Source: Chitinophaga sp. YR573
GTDB taxonomy: Bacteria > Bacteroidota > Bacteroidia > Chitinophagales > Chitinophagaceae
Direction of reading: 5' to 3'
DNA length: 64,000 bases
NCBI RefSeq assembly: GCF_900110995.1
Contig: NZ_FOJF01000001.1
Span: 1,381,199 to 1,445,198 of the forward strand
Notes under the pieces: model-generated
What the model saw: only the letters and a program-made list of their open reading frames with translations
The model's database searches: none
Told to the model about the DNA's origin: nothing
Shown here: piece by piece, positions 17,401 to 25,701 of the stretch
How the letters are laid out: every line of letters begins with the position of its first letter
How positions within the stretch are numbered: position 1 is the first letter of the stretch
Made by a program: the position numbers and the translations under genes

Positions 17401-19553
17401 ATGACATTCCTTATAATGCATGGTATTCTGTGGATGGTCAGATTCCCTGGGCTGTTTCGGTTGAATCCGGTCAATGCGACTTAATGCTGATAAGTTATTT
17501 AGGTATCGATTTTGAAAACAAAGGTGAAAGGGTTTACAGACTGCTTGACTGCACACTCACTTTCCTGGACGAGCTACCTAAAGAAGGGGATACCTTAAGA
17601 TACGACATCTCTATAAATTCATATGTAAGAAATGGCGGTAACCTGTTATTCTTTTTCAGCTACAACTGCTATGTAGGTGAAAAGATGGTCCTGAAGATGA
17701 CCAATGGCAGCGCCGGTTTTTTTAGTGATGAAGAACTGGAACAGGGACAAGGTGTTGTTAAAACCAAAATAGAGTTGGAGCTCCGCAGCAATATTAAAAA
17801 AAGAAGATTTGTTCCAATAAAAAACACTTCTAAAACTGCTTTCACCAGGCAGGATTTGCTACACCTTGTAAATGGCAGACCAGAACTGTGTTTTGGCAAA
17901 TCATATCACCACCAGTGGAGAAACCCTTCATTACGACTTCCGTCAGAACATTTATTAATGCTCGACAGGGTAACGGCAGTCGATCCTGAAGGTGGTCCAT
18001 GGGGCCTGGGACTAATAACCGCAGAAAAAGACCTTCATCCCAATGACTGGTATTTCCTTTGTCACTTTAAGGACGATGAAGTACTGGCCGGTTCATTACA
18101 GGCTGAAGGGGGAGGACAACTTTTGCAGTTTTTTATGCTCTACCTGGGTATGCACGGATTGGTTAAAGATGCACGTTTTCAGCCAATAGAAGGCTTATCT
18201 CAAAAAGTACGTTGCAGAAGACAGGTAACACCTGAAAACACCAAACTAACGTACCGTATGGAGATCAAAGAAATAAGTTTAACTCCTGATCTACACGTAA
18301 TATCAGATGTGGAAATATTGACAGAAGACGGGCTTGTTGCAGTTCATTTCGAAAACCTGGGATTACGGTTAAAAGAAAAAAATAATTCACATCTGATTAC
18401 GGCGAAAAATACCAACGATGCAATACCCCTGCTTAATGAAGAACAAATTGCCAATTTTGCGTTAGGGTCTCCGGTGGCTGTTTTTGGTAGTGAGTTCGAA
18501 GCATTTGAAAACAGGGCACTTTCGCGTTCTCCAAATACTGATTTACAGTTTATCTCAAGAATAATGTCGGTTAGTGGGCAACGACATCATTTCAACAACA
18601 AGCCTTCTATCGTTTGCGAATACGATGTCCCTATAGCCCCATGGTATTATAATGAAAACATACCCTATTCTGTTTTAATGGAAATGGCCTTACAACCATG
18701 TGGTGGGCTAACAGCATATTTAGGAAGTGCATTTATTTATCCCGAAAATGATATGTTCTTCAGAAATCTTGATGGAGAAGGTACTTTGAGCGAAATGATG
18801 GATTTACGGGGAAAAACCATTACCAATAAAGCTGTACTTACCAGCCATACGGCCTATGAAGGCAACATTATACAAAATTTCACCTTCGAAATGATATATG
18901 ATGCTAAGACGTTTTATAGAGGTACTGCTACATTCGGCTGGTTCCCGAAATCAAGCCTGGTAAATCAGGTTGGGCTGGACCGGGGTGAAGAAATACCGGC
19001 ATGGTTCCAAACAACGCCCCAAACGGCAGATATCCTGCATATTGATTTAGCCTCGGAAGTTGGATTACAATTGTTCAGGATACAGAACGGCAAAAAACAT
19101 TTCCGCTTAGCTACCCGGCAACTGAATTTCCTCGATAAATTAACCTACGTAAAAAATGGTGGAAAACACAGCAGAGGCTATATATATGGTTTTAAAGATA
19201 TTGACCCGGCCGATTGGTTTTACAATTGCCACTTTTATCAGGATCCGGTAATGCCCGGCTCTTTGGGTGCTGAAGCCATGATACAGGCAATGCAGGCTTT
19301 TTCTATACTCGAAAATTTAGGCAAAAAATATGCTAACCCTTGTTTTAAACAGTTGGAAAACCATCAAACAATATGGAAATACAGAGGGCAAATTGTGCCG
19401 GATAATAAATGCATGAGCCTTGAAATTCATATTACTTCCATAACAGATAATAACAATCATACTATTGTTATTGGAGAAGGAAGCTTGTGGAAAGAAAATA
19501 TAAGGATTTACGAAATAAAAAACCTGGCATTTGCTATTACAGAAGCAAATTAA
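14493..19553 (+). CDS. pfaC: PfaC-type synthase, KS-CLF-DH-DH
   Basis: A 1686-residue partner of PfaA. The N-terminal ketosynthase is complete: Cys199 in DAACSSSLHAI, His335 in ECHGTGTSVGD and His371 in NTGHLLTAGG. The second KS-like domain (about 460-830) reads TVSCGEDSFTK; the residue aligning with the catalytic Cys is Glu660, so it is a chain-length-factor-like domain without condensing activity. The C-terminal half holds two FabA-like double-hotdog dehydratase/isomerase regions, with CHF at 1190-1192 (then DDEVLAGSL) and at 1579-1581 (then QDPVMPGSLGAEA). FabA-type domains set the double bonds of polyunsaturated chains. The first site departs from the DPVMPG consensus and may be weaker or differently specific. 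The start overlaps the pfaA stop by 4 bases. Confidence 0.9.
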   Translation: MKEKIAIIGLSALFPENKNAEEFWECILNNQSLTSTPTEKEFRKDTDYFYHPENNTNDKSYCLNGAFLRDFKFNPEGFKIDKDALTYLDETYQWALSTSRDALEKAGYWNKSQLESCGLIVGNLCLPTRASRSILNELYTDISENAIKSIYNVDSFSLPRINEPHLWSFYNAFSAENLSALTSKALGLGRRHFAMDAACSSSLHAIEIASHYLNTRKADMMLAGAISSADPLFINIGFSHFNAFPSQGKKSKPFDKSSSGLIPGEGASFVLLKRYEDALRDGDEILSVIYSTGLSNDGSGKFILSPNKKGQITCFERAYSHVNISPKDISYIECHGTGTSVGDTTEMESIKEFFGEASSPYLGTVKSNTGHLLTAGGMAGLVKVINSLNNDIIPATIGIESPVDLKEKIVTRNITWPKESPRLAAINSFGFGGANAHLILGAGSTANEIKLFQKSHPVGRIAITGMDVCLGEITSLQQLNEIVTTNKIVKKRLPQNRWYGIEEMQELLLRFNLKEVPEGNFVDAFDFDILRYKIPPREASKIVTQQLLLLKTADKAIQQSGLQKGDNIGVIIAMQPEQALHKYTGRLDLNWQFNEASENQHVSKQQLINVQKNIKDFINDIVLEEPSVSIHTGIVGSIMASRVAALWDFTGPAFTVSCGEDSFTKVLDIAKLMIEAGTCDGVVVGAVDLAGGYEHLLLRNKFESTDYPVGEGAAAFVLQNENMVESPEKRVFGYLNDVVIEENKKEIKRFKDVSYLEFSGSSIYNNDFVKNIIKDLKPLDSGSVTPNVGYTYAVSVAASFAKALIQLKTHSVNAKDQVIIASLNRHSATTGLISVSAGKAPVSLEGNKLSGNKAASLTKIVNGGVRFADYFSGINANSKTYQEVYSFEEALAGKLPVHRKNNEDVIWNEKDLLNFAGGSISKVFGENYTIIDSYKRKVRLPLPPYLLVSRVTRINAKTGEFKPSTMTTEYDIPYNAWYSVDGQIPWAVSVESGQCDLMLISYLGIDFENKGERVYRLLDCTLTFLDELPKEGDTLRYDISINSYVRNGGNLLFFFSYNCYVGEKMVLKMTNGSAGFFSDEELEQGQGVVKTKIELELRSNIKKRRFVPIKNTSKTAFTRQDLLHLVNGRPELCFGKSYHHQWRNPSLRLPSEHLLMLDRVTAVDPEGGPWGLGLITAEKDLHPNDWYFLCHFKDDEVLAGSLQAEGGGQLLQFFMLYLGMHGLVKDARFQPIEGLSQKVRCRRQVTPENTKLTYRMEIKEISLTPDLHVISDVEILTEDGLVAVHFENLGLRLKEKNNSHLITAKNTNDAIPLLNEEQIANFALGSPVAVFGSEFEAFENRALSRSPNTDLQFISRIMSVSGQRHHFNNKPSIVCEYDVPIAPWYYNENIPYSVLMEMALQPCGGLTAYLGSAFIYPENDMFFRNLDGEGTLSEMMDLRGKTITNKAVLTSHTAYEGNIIQNFTFEMIYDAKTFYRGTATFGWFPKSSLVNQVGLDRGEEIPAWFQTTPQTADILHIDLASEVGLQLFRIQNGKKHFRLATRQLNFLDKLTYVKNGGKHSRGYIYGFKDIDPADWFYNCHFYQDPVMPGSLGAEAMIQAMQAFSILENLGKKYANPCFKQLENHQTIWKYRGQIVPDNKCMSLEIHITSITDNNNHTIVIGEGSLWKENIRIYEIKNLAFAITEAN

Positions 19554-19635
19554 AAGCTGTTTCTAACTATTCCAATCATTCCATTTTATGGAAATGCTCA
19601 CATAAATTTTTGACTGACTAAAATATTATTGCAAA

Positions 19636-21147
19636 ATGAAGGAGTTTCTTTCTACATCCAATGCAGCGATTTTTAATATAAAACAGGCCTATCACGTTTT
19701 TTCAGATAACAACAATCAAATACATTTTGAAGAAGTATCAGAAGAAATAAAAATAACACCCAACAGACCTCAATCAGATTATTGCGGAAAACTTCCTGCA
19801 ATAAGTCCTGAAAATATAGGCGACAAAACATTCAGGGAACGCTATAATGTTAAATACGCTTACATGACTGGAGCTATGGCTAACGGAATAGCCTCAGAAA
19901 GAATGGTAATTGAGTTGGGGAAAAATGATATACTAAGTTCATTTGGGGCTGCAGGTCTTGTTCCTTCCCTGCTGGAAGCAGCAATAATAAAAATTAAACT
20001 GGCACTTGGAAATAAAACTTTTGCCTGTAATCTGATACATAGCCCAAGTGAAGAAGCCCTGGAAATAAACGGAGTAAAGCTGTTTTTAAAATACAAGATA
20101 AAGGTGGTTGAAGCTTCTGCTTATATGGATTTAACTCCGTATATCGTTTGGTATAAAGTTGCTGGTCTGTCGGAAGAAAATGGAATTATAAAATCTGAAA
20201 ATAAGGTAATAGCCAAAGTATCAAGGTTGGAAGTTGCCAGAAAGTTTATGCAGCCACCACCTGCTGCAATGCTGGAGAAACTGGTTGAAGAAAAAAAAAT
20301 AACACCCAGGCAGGCACAACTTGCAGCCAGTATCTCAGTTGCTGATGATATAACCGTGGAGGCTGATTCCGGAGGCCATACAGATAATCGCCCGCTGGTT
20401 TGTATCCTGCCAGCCATCATTGCACTCCGCGATGAAATTACCTTGCAACATGATTACAAACATAAAATTCATATTGGAGCAGCCGGCGGAATAGGTACAC
20501 CAACTGCTGCTTACGCTGCATTTTCGATGGGAGCTTCATTTATAGTAACGGGATCTGTAAATCAGGCATGCATAGAGTCAGGGTCTTCCGACATTGTAAG
20601 AAAACTTTTAGCGCAGGCAGAAATGACGGATGTGATAATGGCTCCTGCGGCGGATATGTTTGAAATGGGGGTTAAACTCCAGGTTTTAAAAAGAGGAACT
20701 ATGTTTTCCGGAAGAGCACAAAAGTTGTATGAATTATACAGGTCGTATAACTTAATTGACGCTATACCTAAAGAAGAAAAAGAAAAGATTGAGAAGCAAC
20801 TCTTCAGACGTTCACTTGAAGAAGTATGGGATGATACTAAAGACTTTTTCAGAGAAAGAAATATGGATTTATTAAACTCTGCCGAGGCAGACCCGAAGAT
20901 TAAAATGGCGCTGATATTCCGATGGTATTTGGGTTTGTCCTCCCGATGGGCAAATAGCGGAGAAAAAGGCAGGGAACTGGATTATCAAATATGGTGCGGG
21001 CCATCAATGGGTGCATTTAATGCATGGGTTAAGGGAACAGATCTGGAGAAAACTGAAAACAGGAAAGTGGTGAGAGTTGCAGAAGAAATAATGAAAGGAG
21101 CTTGTTATTATTATAGGGAAAACATCCTGAAATCCCTGACTAATTAA
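19636..21147 (+). CDS. pfaD: PfaD-type FMN enoyl reductase
   Basis: A 503-residue protein matching PfaD, the trans-acting enoyl reductase of polyunsaturated fatty acid synthases. The TIM-barrel, nitronate-monooxygenase-like core contains EADSGGHTDNRP (flavin and substrate region), IGAAGGIGTP (280-288, phosphate binding) and GASFIVTGSVNQACIESG. The tail MAPAADMFEMGVKLQVLKRG, then LYELYRSY, is characteristic of PfaD rather than simple nitronate monooxygenases. It reduces the enoyl-ACP intermediates made by PfaA and PfaC in selected rounds. It lies 82 bases after pfaC on the same strand, so it is probably in the same transcript, though the gap could hold its own promoter. Confidence 0.9.
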   Translation: MKEFLSTSNAAIFNIKQAYHVFSDNNNQIHFEEVSEEIKITPNRPQSDYCGKLPAISPENIGDKTFRERYNVKYAYMTGAMANGIASERMVIELGKNDILSSFGAAGLVPSLLEAAIIKIKLALGNKTFACNLIHSPSEEALEINGVKLFLKYKIKVVEASAYMDLTPYIVWYKVAGLSEENGIIKSENKVIAKVSRLEVARKFMQPPPAAMLEKLVEEKKITPRQAQLAASISVADDITVEADSGGHTDNRPLVCILPAIIALRDEITLQHDYKHKIHIGAAGGIGTPTAAYAAFSMGASFIVTGSVNQACIESGSSDIVRKLLAQAEMTDVIMAPAADMFEMGVKLQVLKRGTMFSGRAQKLYELYRSYNLIDAIPKEEKEKIEKQLFRRSLEEVWDDTKDFFRERNMDLLNSAEADPKIKMALIFRWYLGLSSRWANSGEKGRELDYQIWCGPSMGAFNAWVKGTDLEKTENRKVVRVAEEIMKGACYYYRENILKSLTN

Positions 21148-21192
21148 CATTCTAAAAACACCAATGACAAAGCAGGATTAAAGTAACCACAC

Positions 21193-21200
21193 TAATTTTG
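21193..21200 (+). promoter_or_regulatory. TAnnTTTG box immediately before the thioesterase ATG
   Basis: TAATTTTG is an exact match to the Bacteroidota -7 consensus, ending 8 bases before the ATG at 21209. If used, the mRNA would be almost leaderless and the thioesterase could be transcribed apart from the pfa genes. No clear -33 box is visible. Confidence 0.3.
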
Positions 21201-21208
21201 TACTCATT

Positions 21209-21673
21209 ATGCCTAAAATATTAAAATATTACAAGCATCTTTTTCCGATCAAAGTTCGTTTTTCTGATTTGGATATTGTTGGTCATTTAAATAATTCCAA
21301 ATATCAGACATATCTGGAGGAATCCCGGATTGCATACTTCCAGGATGTCTTTAATCAGGATAAAACCAGTCTTAATTTCAATTCGGTGCTTTCAAGAATT
21401 ACCATTGACTTTATCAAACCAATAGAATTTGGGGATGACATAACTATTTATTCACGTTTATTTAATGTTGATGCACGCAGTTTTGAAGTACATAATCTGT
21501 TTGTACGAAGGGAAAAGGACAAAACAGAAATTGTTGCTAAAGCTCATTCATTAATGGCCGCATTTGATTTTCACTCTAAAATGCCAACAACATATCCTGA
21601 GGAATATTGTGAGATTGTAAGATCATTTGAGGAGACAGGAGAAATCCCGTCATCAGGTGATAGTTTTCCTTAA
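21209..21673 (+). CDS. Hotdog acyl thioesterase (4HBT/YbgC-like)
   Basis: A 154-residue single hotdog domain. VRFSDLDIVGHLNNSKYQTYLEE carries the catalytic Asp/His-Asn-N signature of 4-hydroxybenzoyl-CoA thioesterase/YbgC/FadM enzymes, split here as RFSDLDIVGHLNN followed by the long helix. It hydrolyses acyl-CoA or acyl-ACP thioesters. Its place 60 bases after pfaD suggests it releases or edits the Pfa product; comparable thioesterases accompany PUFA synthases in other bacteria. Its 3' end overlaps the convergent hydrolase gene by 4 bases. Confidence 0.85.
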   Translation: MPKILKYYKHLFPIKVRFSDLDIVGHLNNSKYQTYLEESRIAYFQDVFNQDKTSLNFNSVLSRITIDFIKPIEFGDDITIYSRLFNVDARSFEVHNLFVRREKDKTEIVAKAHSLMAAFDFHSKMPTTYPEEYCEIVRSFEETGEIPSSGDSFP

Positions 21674-22326
21674 ATTGATTTATACGGGAGCAGTATTTCC
21701 TGAAGTATGTTGTTGATTGCCTCCGCGCGGTTGATTACAAGCATGTGGCCTCCTTTATGAATAACATGCGTAGGTTTTGCATACTTAACGGGAAATACTT
21801 CATCCCGCGTACCATGAATATGATTAAGCGGTGAAGGCAATACATCATTAGTCCATGAAAGAACCGCATTCATCCCCCATTTGATGAATCGGCTATCCCC
21901 TTCCCAAATGACACGCCGCATTAGCCTTTTATTTGCCCAGGATTTCATGAAAATATAATGCTTTAGTGTAGCAGTTATCTTAAACAAGCCAGCCGGAATA
22001 TGGCGTTGTAAATTCATTTTCCTGGCAACTCTATAATACGGGGGTAATTGGCTGCTAACCGGAACGCTACTTATAATAATGGTACAAACCGGGGAAAATT
22101 GTTTTGCAATCTCAACAGCCACAATTCCTCCAAGTGATAAACCTATCAGAATAAATGGCTTATCTGAATAATATGGAGTAAATAAGCGAATAGCATATTC
22201 TGACAGCGATTCCTTTTCTCCCGGAGCAATCCATTCTATATATTCGGGATCGAACCCCGGAGGTAATTCAATATAGGAGAATAACCTTTTATCTGCTCCA
22301 ATTCCACTAATAAAATAGGCTTTCAT
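21670..22326 (-). CDS. Alpha/beta hydrolase
   Basis: A 218-residue alpha/beta-hydrolase without signal peptide. The nucleophile elbow is IGLSLGG with Ser64. The later NHIHGTRDEVFP gives the acid residue, and HKGGHMLV holds the catalytic His. The family covers esterases, lipases and thioesterases. It is convergent with the thioesterase gene and overlaps it by 4 bases at the stops, so it is not in the pfa transcript. A link to the Pfa product (as a type II thioesterase or lipid esterase) is possible but rests on position alone. Confidence 0.8.
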   Translation of the reverse strand: MKAYFISGIGADKRLFSYIELPPGFDPEYIEWIAPGEKESLSEYAIRLFTPYYSDKPFILIGLSLGGIVAVEIAKQFSPVCTIIISSVPVSSQLPPYYRVARKMNLQRHIPAGLFKITATLKHYIFMKSWANKRLMRRVIWEGDSRFIKWGMNAVLSWTNDVLPSPLNHIHGTRDEVFPVKYAKPTHVIHKGGHMLVINRAEAINNILQEILLPYKSI

Positions 22327-22523
22327 AGGCGAATTTGTGTATAGTTTTCTTTCTCACTCTTTCTCCGCTAACTCCAATATGTCAAATGATAAAAAAATCC
22401 ATTTGAACGAGTAAGATTCAGATGTAAGGTATATAAAATTATTCCGCTAACTTAATGGGTTTAAATAAAGGATGGCTGACAACTCCGACATCAAAAAAAG
22501 ATTGCGTATTTTCAAATAAAAAA

Positions 22524-23099
22524 ATGATGTTCCGCCCCCTCCTTCTCCTGACTATAACCTTGCTATGTGCCACTTCCGCATCCGCACAATCCGCGCCCGT
22601 GGAAGACGTCTCTAAAAGCATGCTCAACTGGACGCAACACCTCAATACGAACCTGGATAAATACTTCACACGCGAAAAAGGAGACGAACTTATCCGCAAT
22701 CTGGAAGCTTTTAAAGGAGCACTCACCCTTTATATGAAGACAAGGAAAAACCTCTCCGATAGTATCTTCCGGAAAAACATCGCTCCCGGGAACAAAGACC
22801 CGAAAAACCTGGAACTACTGAAGACACAGATGGGAGAAATTATCCGGCAGATGCGCAATGTTACGGACCTTACGAATAATGAGTTACGGGCAGAAGGAGA
22901 TCGCCTGAACGATCAGATCTATAACGTGCTCAACGGAGAGGGAACCCAGTTCCTGTCCTACCTTGAAGCTTTCCTGGCCGGTCTGGAAGTGACTAAGAAG
23001 GATATGGCTCTTGATAATGGCATGCCATATGATCGCCTGCAGCAATCTATCAACTTCCTTGCTTCCACGCAGGAAAAGATTCGCAGTAAGATGAAATAG
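22524..23099 (+). CDS. Exported helical protein of unknown function
   Basis: About 191 residues from the ATG at 22524 (a second ATG follows at 22527). This start is chosen because it begins a good signal peptide (MMFRPLLLLTITLLCATSASA, cleavage before QSAPVED); the frame is open 23 codons further without support. The mature part is rich in charged residues and predicted to be almost all helical (RNLEAFKGALTLYMKTRKN, ELRAEGDRLNDQIYNVL), suggesting a helical bundle. It converges on the pectate lyase with a 1-base gap. Family not recognised. Confidence 0.7.
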   Translation: MMFRPLLLLTITLLCATSASAQSAPVEDVSKSMLNWTQHLNTNLDKYFTREKGDELIRNLEAFKGALTLYMKTRKNLSDSIFRKNIAPGNKDPKNLELLKTQMGEIIRQMRNVTDLTNNELRAEGDRLNDQIYNVLNGEGTQFLSYLEAFLAGLEVTKKDMALDNGMPYDRLQQSINFLASTQEKIRSKMK

Positions 23100-23100
23100 A

Positions 23101-24696
23101 TCAGTGCTGCACAACCATTTTAACGCTAACCGTTTTATAAGCAGTAACCAGTCTCACTATATAAATCCCATTGGGCAAATTCGTGACATCCAGTGTATGC
23201 GTCAATAGGGTATTAGCAGTAGTATTGCTGTTTGTTATGTTTCTCATTACCACTCCTTTCATATTGAGTATTTCAAGAACATAGTTACCTTTTTGGGGAA
23301 ACATATATTGTATAATTGCCTGATTGGCTATAGGATTTGGTGTTACCCGCAACATTGGTTTGACATTTACCTTAGCAACCATTGTAACTGAATCCATGAT
23401 GCCGTTAATATAATGCTCCAGGTTCGTGTATCCATCCGTATTTAGTATTTTACCATCAGCAGCATTAGCAGGGTTAAGGCCATTCGCCAGCTCCCATTGA
23501 TCAGGCATACCGTCTCTGTCAGTATCTGTAGGTGCAACTCCTCCGGATACATTGCCGGGGCCGCCTGTAGGTAACAGATTCTCATTTGTAAAGGTGTTGA
23601 TAGTAACCCCCTCTGTCCCCAGCGAGCTTAATTCATTGATCATAAACTGATCTACTTCATCGCGATGGGGATAGCTGGCGCCAACCTGTTGTAATACCGT
23701 CTGATAGGCAAGGTCAGTAGTTAACACATTGCCGCTATCAGGAATCAGAGGATAGGCATATGGAGTGCTTTGCCAGTTGATAGCTCTGTCGCCGGTACCA
23801 TAATCATCCTGCACGAGTAACGAACCGTTTAACGAACCATCTCTGGAGCTGTCATAATAATTTCCTGAAGCAAAAGCTCCGAAATTGATATTACCTCTGG
23901 TAAAAGGAGCTGTATTATCATTCACTGCGGGACCAGCAATAAAGTAGTTGTTAATGATATTAGCCTCCGAAGTACCCTGAGAGTCTCCCAGAATATAAGC
24001 ACCGCCATTTCCCCAATTGTAAATAACATTATTTACAAACTCATTTTTCCCTTTCACTTTCGGATTACGTGTTTTATTGTCGATATACAGATTGCAGTAT
24101 AACGAAACACCACCATTGGTCTGGATCAGACCACCACAGGAATGGCTCCAGAGTCCCTGTCCCATAATGGAATGCTGGATGGTAATATTGGCGGGCTCCA
24201 GACCTTTATTGTCCCAGCTGATGGAAAAGTTCTCATCTCTCCCCCATGATACAGATACATGGTCGAAGATCATATTGGCGCCATTAGCTACGCCGAGTGC
24301 ATCTTTACCACTATCTCCACCCACACCCATCCTTACCCGCAGATAGCGGCAAATGGAGTTGCTGGCAGCAGAATAAGAAACGCCATTACCATATATTACG
24401 ATGCCATCACCCGGTGCAGTTTGCCCTGCAATGGTGATGTTCGGAGATACCACCACCCGTGAGCTGATATGGATAATACCGCCTACTTCAAACACTACAA
24501 TACGGTTAGGCTGACTTACTGCATCCCGGAAGGAGCCCGAACCGCTATCATTCAGGTTGGTGACTATATAAACATCACCAGCTCTGCCACCGGAGGCATA
24601 ACGGCCAAATCCTTCAGCACCCGGGAATGCACGTGTTTGGGCATAAGCAGAGAAAGGGAGAAAAGCAAGCATTGTTGCACAGATAAGGGTTTTCAT
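23101..24696 (-). CDS. Secreted pectate lyase with T9SS C-terminal domain
   Basis: A 531-residue protein with signal peptide (MKTLICATMLAFLPFSAYA). The start of the mature protein, RAFPGAEGFGRYASGGR then GDVYIVTNLNDSGSGSFRDA, is typical of pectate-lyase-type right-handed beta-helix proteins in Bacteroidota. The motifs IFDHVSVSWGRDE and NNVIYNWGNGGAY mark the catalytic cleft. A calcium-binding segment follows (DTDRDGMPDQWELANGLNP, type-3-repeat-like). The last 80 residues (LRVTPNPIANQAII to SVKMVVQH) form a type A T9SS sorting domain, so the enzyme should be exported through the type IX system to the surface or medium. It cleaves pectate by beta-elimination. It is not in operon with a SusCD pair. 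Confidence 0.9.
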   Translation of the reverse strand: MKTLICATMLAFLPFSAYAQTRAFPGAEGFGRYASGGRAGDVYIVTNLNDSGSGSFRDAVSQPNRIVVFEVGGIIHISSRVVVSPNITIAGQTAPGDGIVIYGNGVSYSAASNSICRYLRVRMGVGGDSGKDALGVANGANMIFDHVSVSWGRDENFSISWDNKGLEPANITIQHSIMGQGLWSHSCGGLIQTNGGVSLYCNLYIDNKTRNPKVKGKNEFVNNVIYNWGNGGAYILGDSQGTSEANIINNYFIAGPAVNDNTAPFTRGNINFGAFASGNYYDSSRDGSLNGSLLVQDDYGTGDRAINWQSTPYAYPLIPDSGNVLTTDLAYQTVLQQVGASYPHRDEVDQFMINELSSLGTEGVTINTFTNENLLPTGGPGNVSGGVAPTDTDRDGMPDQWELANGLNPANAADGKILNTDGYTNLEHYINGIMDSVTMVAKVNVKPMLRVTPNPIANQAIIQYMFPQKGNYVLEILNMKGVVMRNITNSNTTANTLLTHTLDVTNLPNGIYIVRLVTAYKTVSVKMVVQH

Positions 24697-24836
24697 AGTA
24701 AACGTGGGTTACATATTATACAATGCTATAAATATATCATCTTCTGATGCAGTACACATAGCAATGGAAATTCAGAGGAGGCACTGCTTTTATATAGACT
24801 AAAAAATGTATATATTTATTCCCGTAATATATATAT

Positions 24837-25694
24837 ATGAGCATTAAAAAACTATTCAGCCTTTGCCTGTTATTGACTTCCCTTACATCTTACAGCCAGG
24901 TTACAACGTTTAAGGATAGCCGCTGGTTTGACTATAAAACAAACACCAGTTCAATGTACAGGAAGCCTGTCAATCAGCCTGCCGAAGTGTTGGTTTCAGC
25001 AGATTCCATTATTGCAAATCTTGGTACCAAGACATACCGTTATAAAGTGAAGAGCGTGACTGAGCTTCGTAAAGACTTTGCAACAAAGTACATCGTTGAT
25101 TTCAATGGAGTAGAAAAGGCTATTGGAATCACCCGGATCAACGAGTCCAGCGTTGGTGGCCCGGACCGCACCGTAGCAATGATCAATGGATATGGTGAAT
25201 GGTATATGTTCACTCCTCTCACCAACATCACACCAATTGGATATATATTTCCGGGAGAACCGAAAATCAATATTTCGGAAGAAAGAGAAAAAATAGCAGG
25301 TTACTACGAATTTATGACGCTGTCCTTTGCCAGTAAAAGAGATATAAATAAAGACGGAGTAACATCAACCAGTTATGCTGAAGAATTAAACAGCTGTCAA
25401 CAGGATATCCTGATTGACCTTGGAGATGACAATAAAGGATCATGGGCACAAGGTACCCGTACAAAAGACTGCAAAAAAGAGGAACAGTCATTTACATGGA
25501 GATTAGAGGAAGTTGCCATAAAAGGTAAACGTACATTGATGCTGTTTTTTGATGCCGGCCTTGATTCCAAAGAATTTGTAGTGAAGGAATTAACAAAAAG
25601 CAGACTGGTAATAACCGGAGATTTCAGGTTGGGTTCGGAAGATAGTACCGTGCCAGGCTCAATGGAACTTTCAAAAAAGAAAAAGAAAAAATAA
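24837..25694 (+). CDS. Exported protein of unknown function
   Basis: A 285-residue protein with a signal peptide (MSIKKLFSLCLLLTSLTSYS, before QVTTF). A segment DINKDGVTS resembles a calcium-binding EF-hand loop, and two Cys (in LNSCQQD and TKDCKKE) could form a disulfide. The tail ends in a run of lysines. The C-terminal half has the strand pattern of a lipocalin-like barrel, but this is weak. It is followed after 7 bases by the WG-repeat gene, so the two are probably one operon. Divergent from the pectate lyase gene. Confidence 0.7.
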   Translation: MSIKKLFSLCLLLTSLTSYSQVTTFKDSRWFDYKTNTSSMYRKPVNQPAEVLVSADSIIANLGTKTYRYKVKSVTELRKDFATKYIVDFNGVEKAIGITRINESSVGGPDRTVAMINGYGEWYMFTPLTNITPIGYIFPGEPKINISEEREKIAGYYEFMTLSFASKRDINKDGVTSTSYAEELNSCQQDILIDLGDDNKGSWAQGTRTKDCKKEEQSFTWRLEEVAIKGKRTLMLFFDAGLDSKEFVVKELTKSRLVITGDFRLGSEDSTVPGSMELSKKKKKK

Positions 25695-25701
25695 TTAATC
25701 T

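Noticed and set aside
7921..22326. Search for pfaB (separate acyltransferase) and pfaE (phosphopantetheinyl transferase)
   Set aside because: No extra acyltransferase with GHSxG or Sfp-type protein is encoded in the window; the only AT is inside PfaA.
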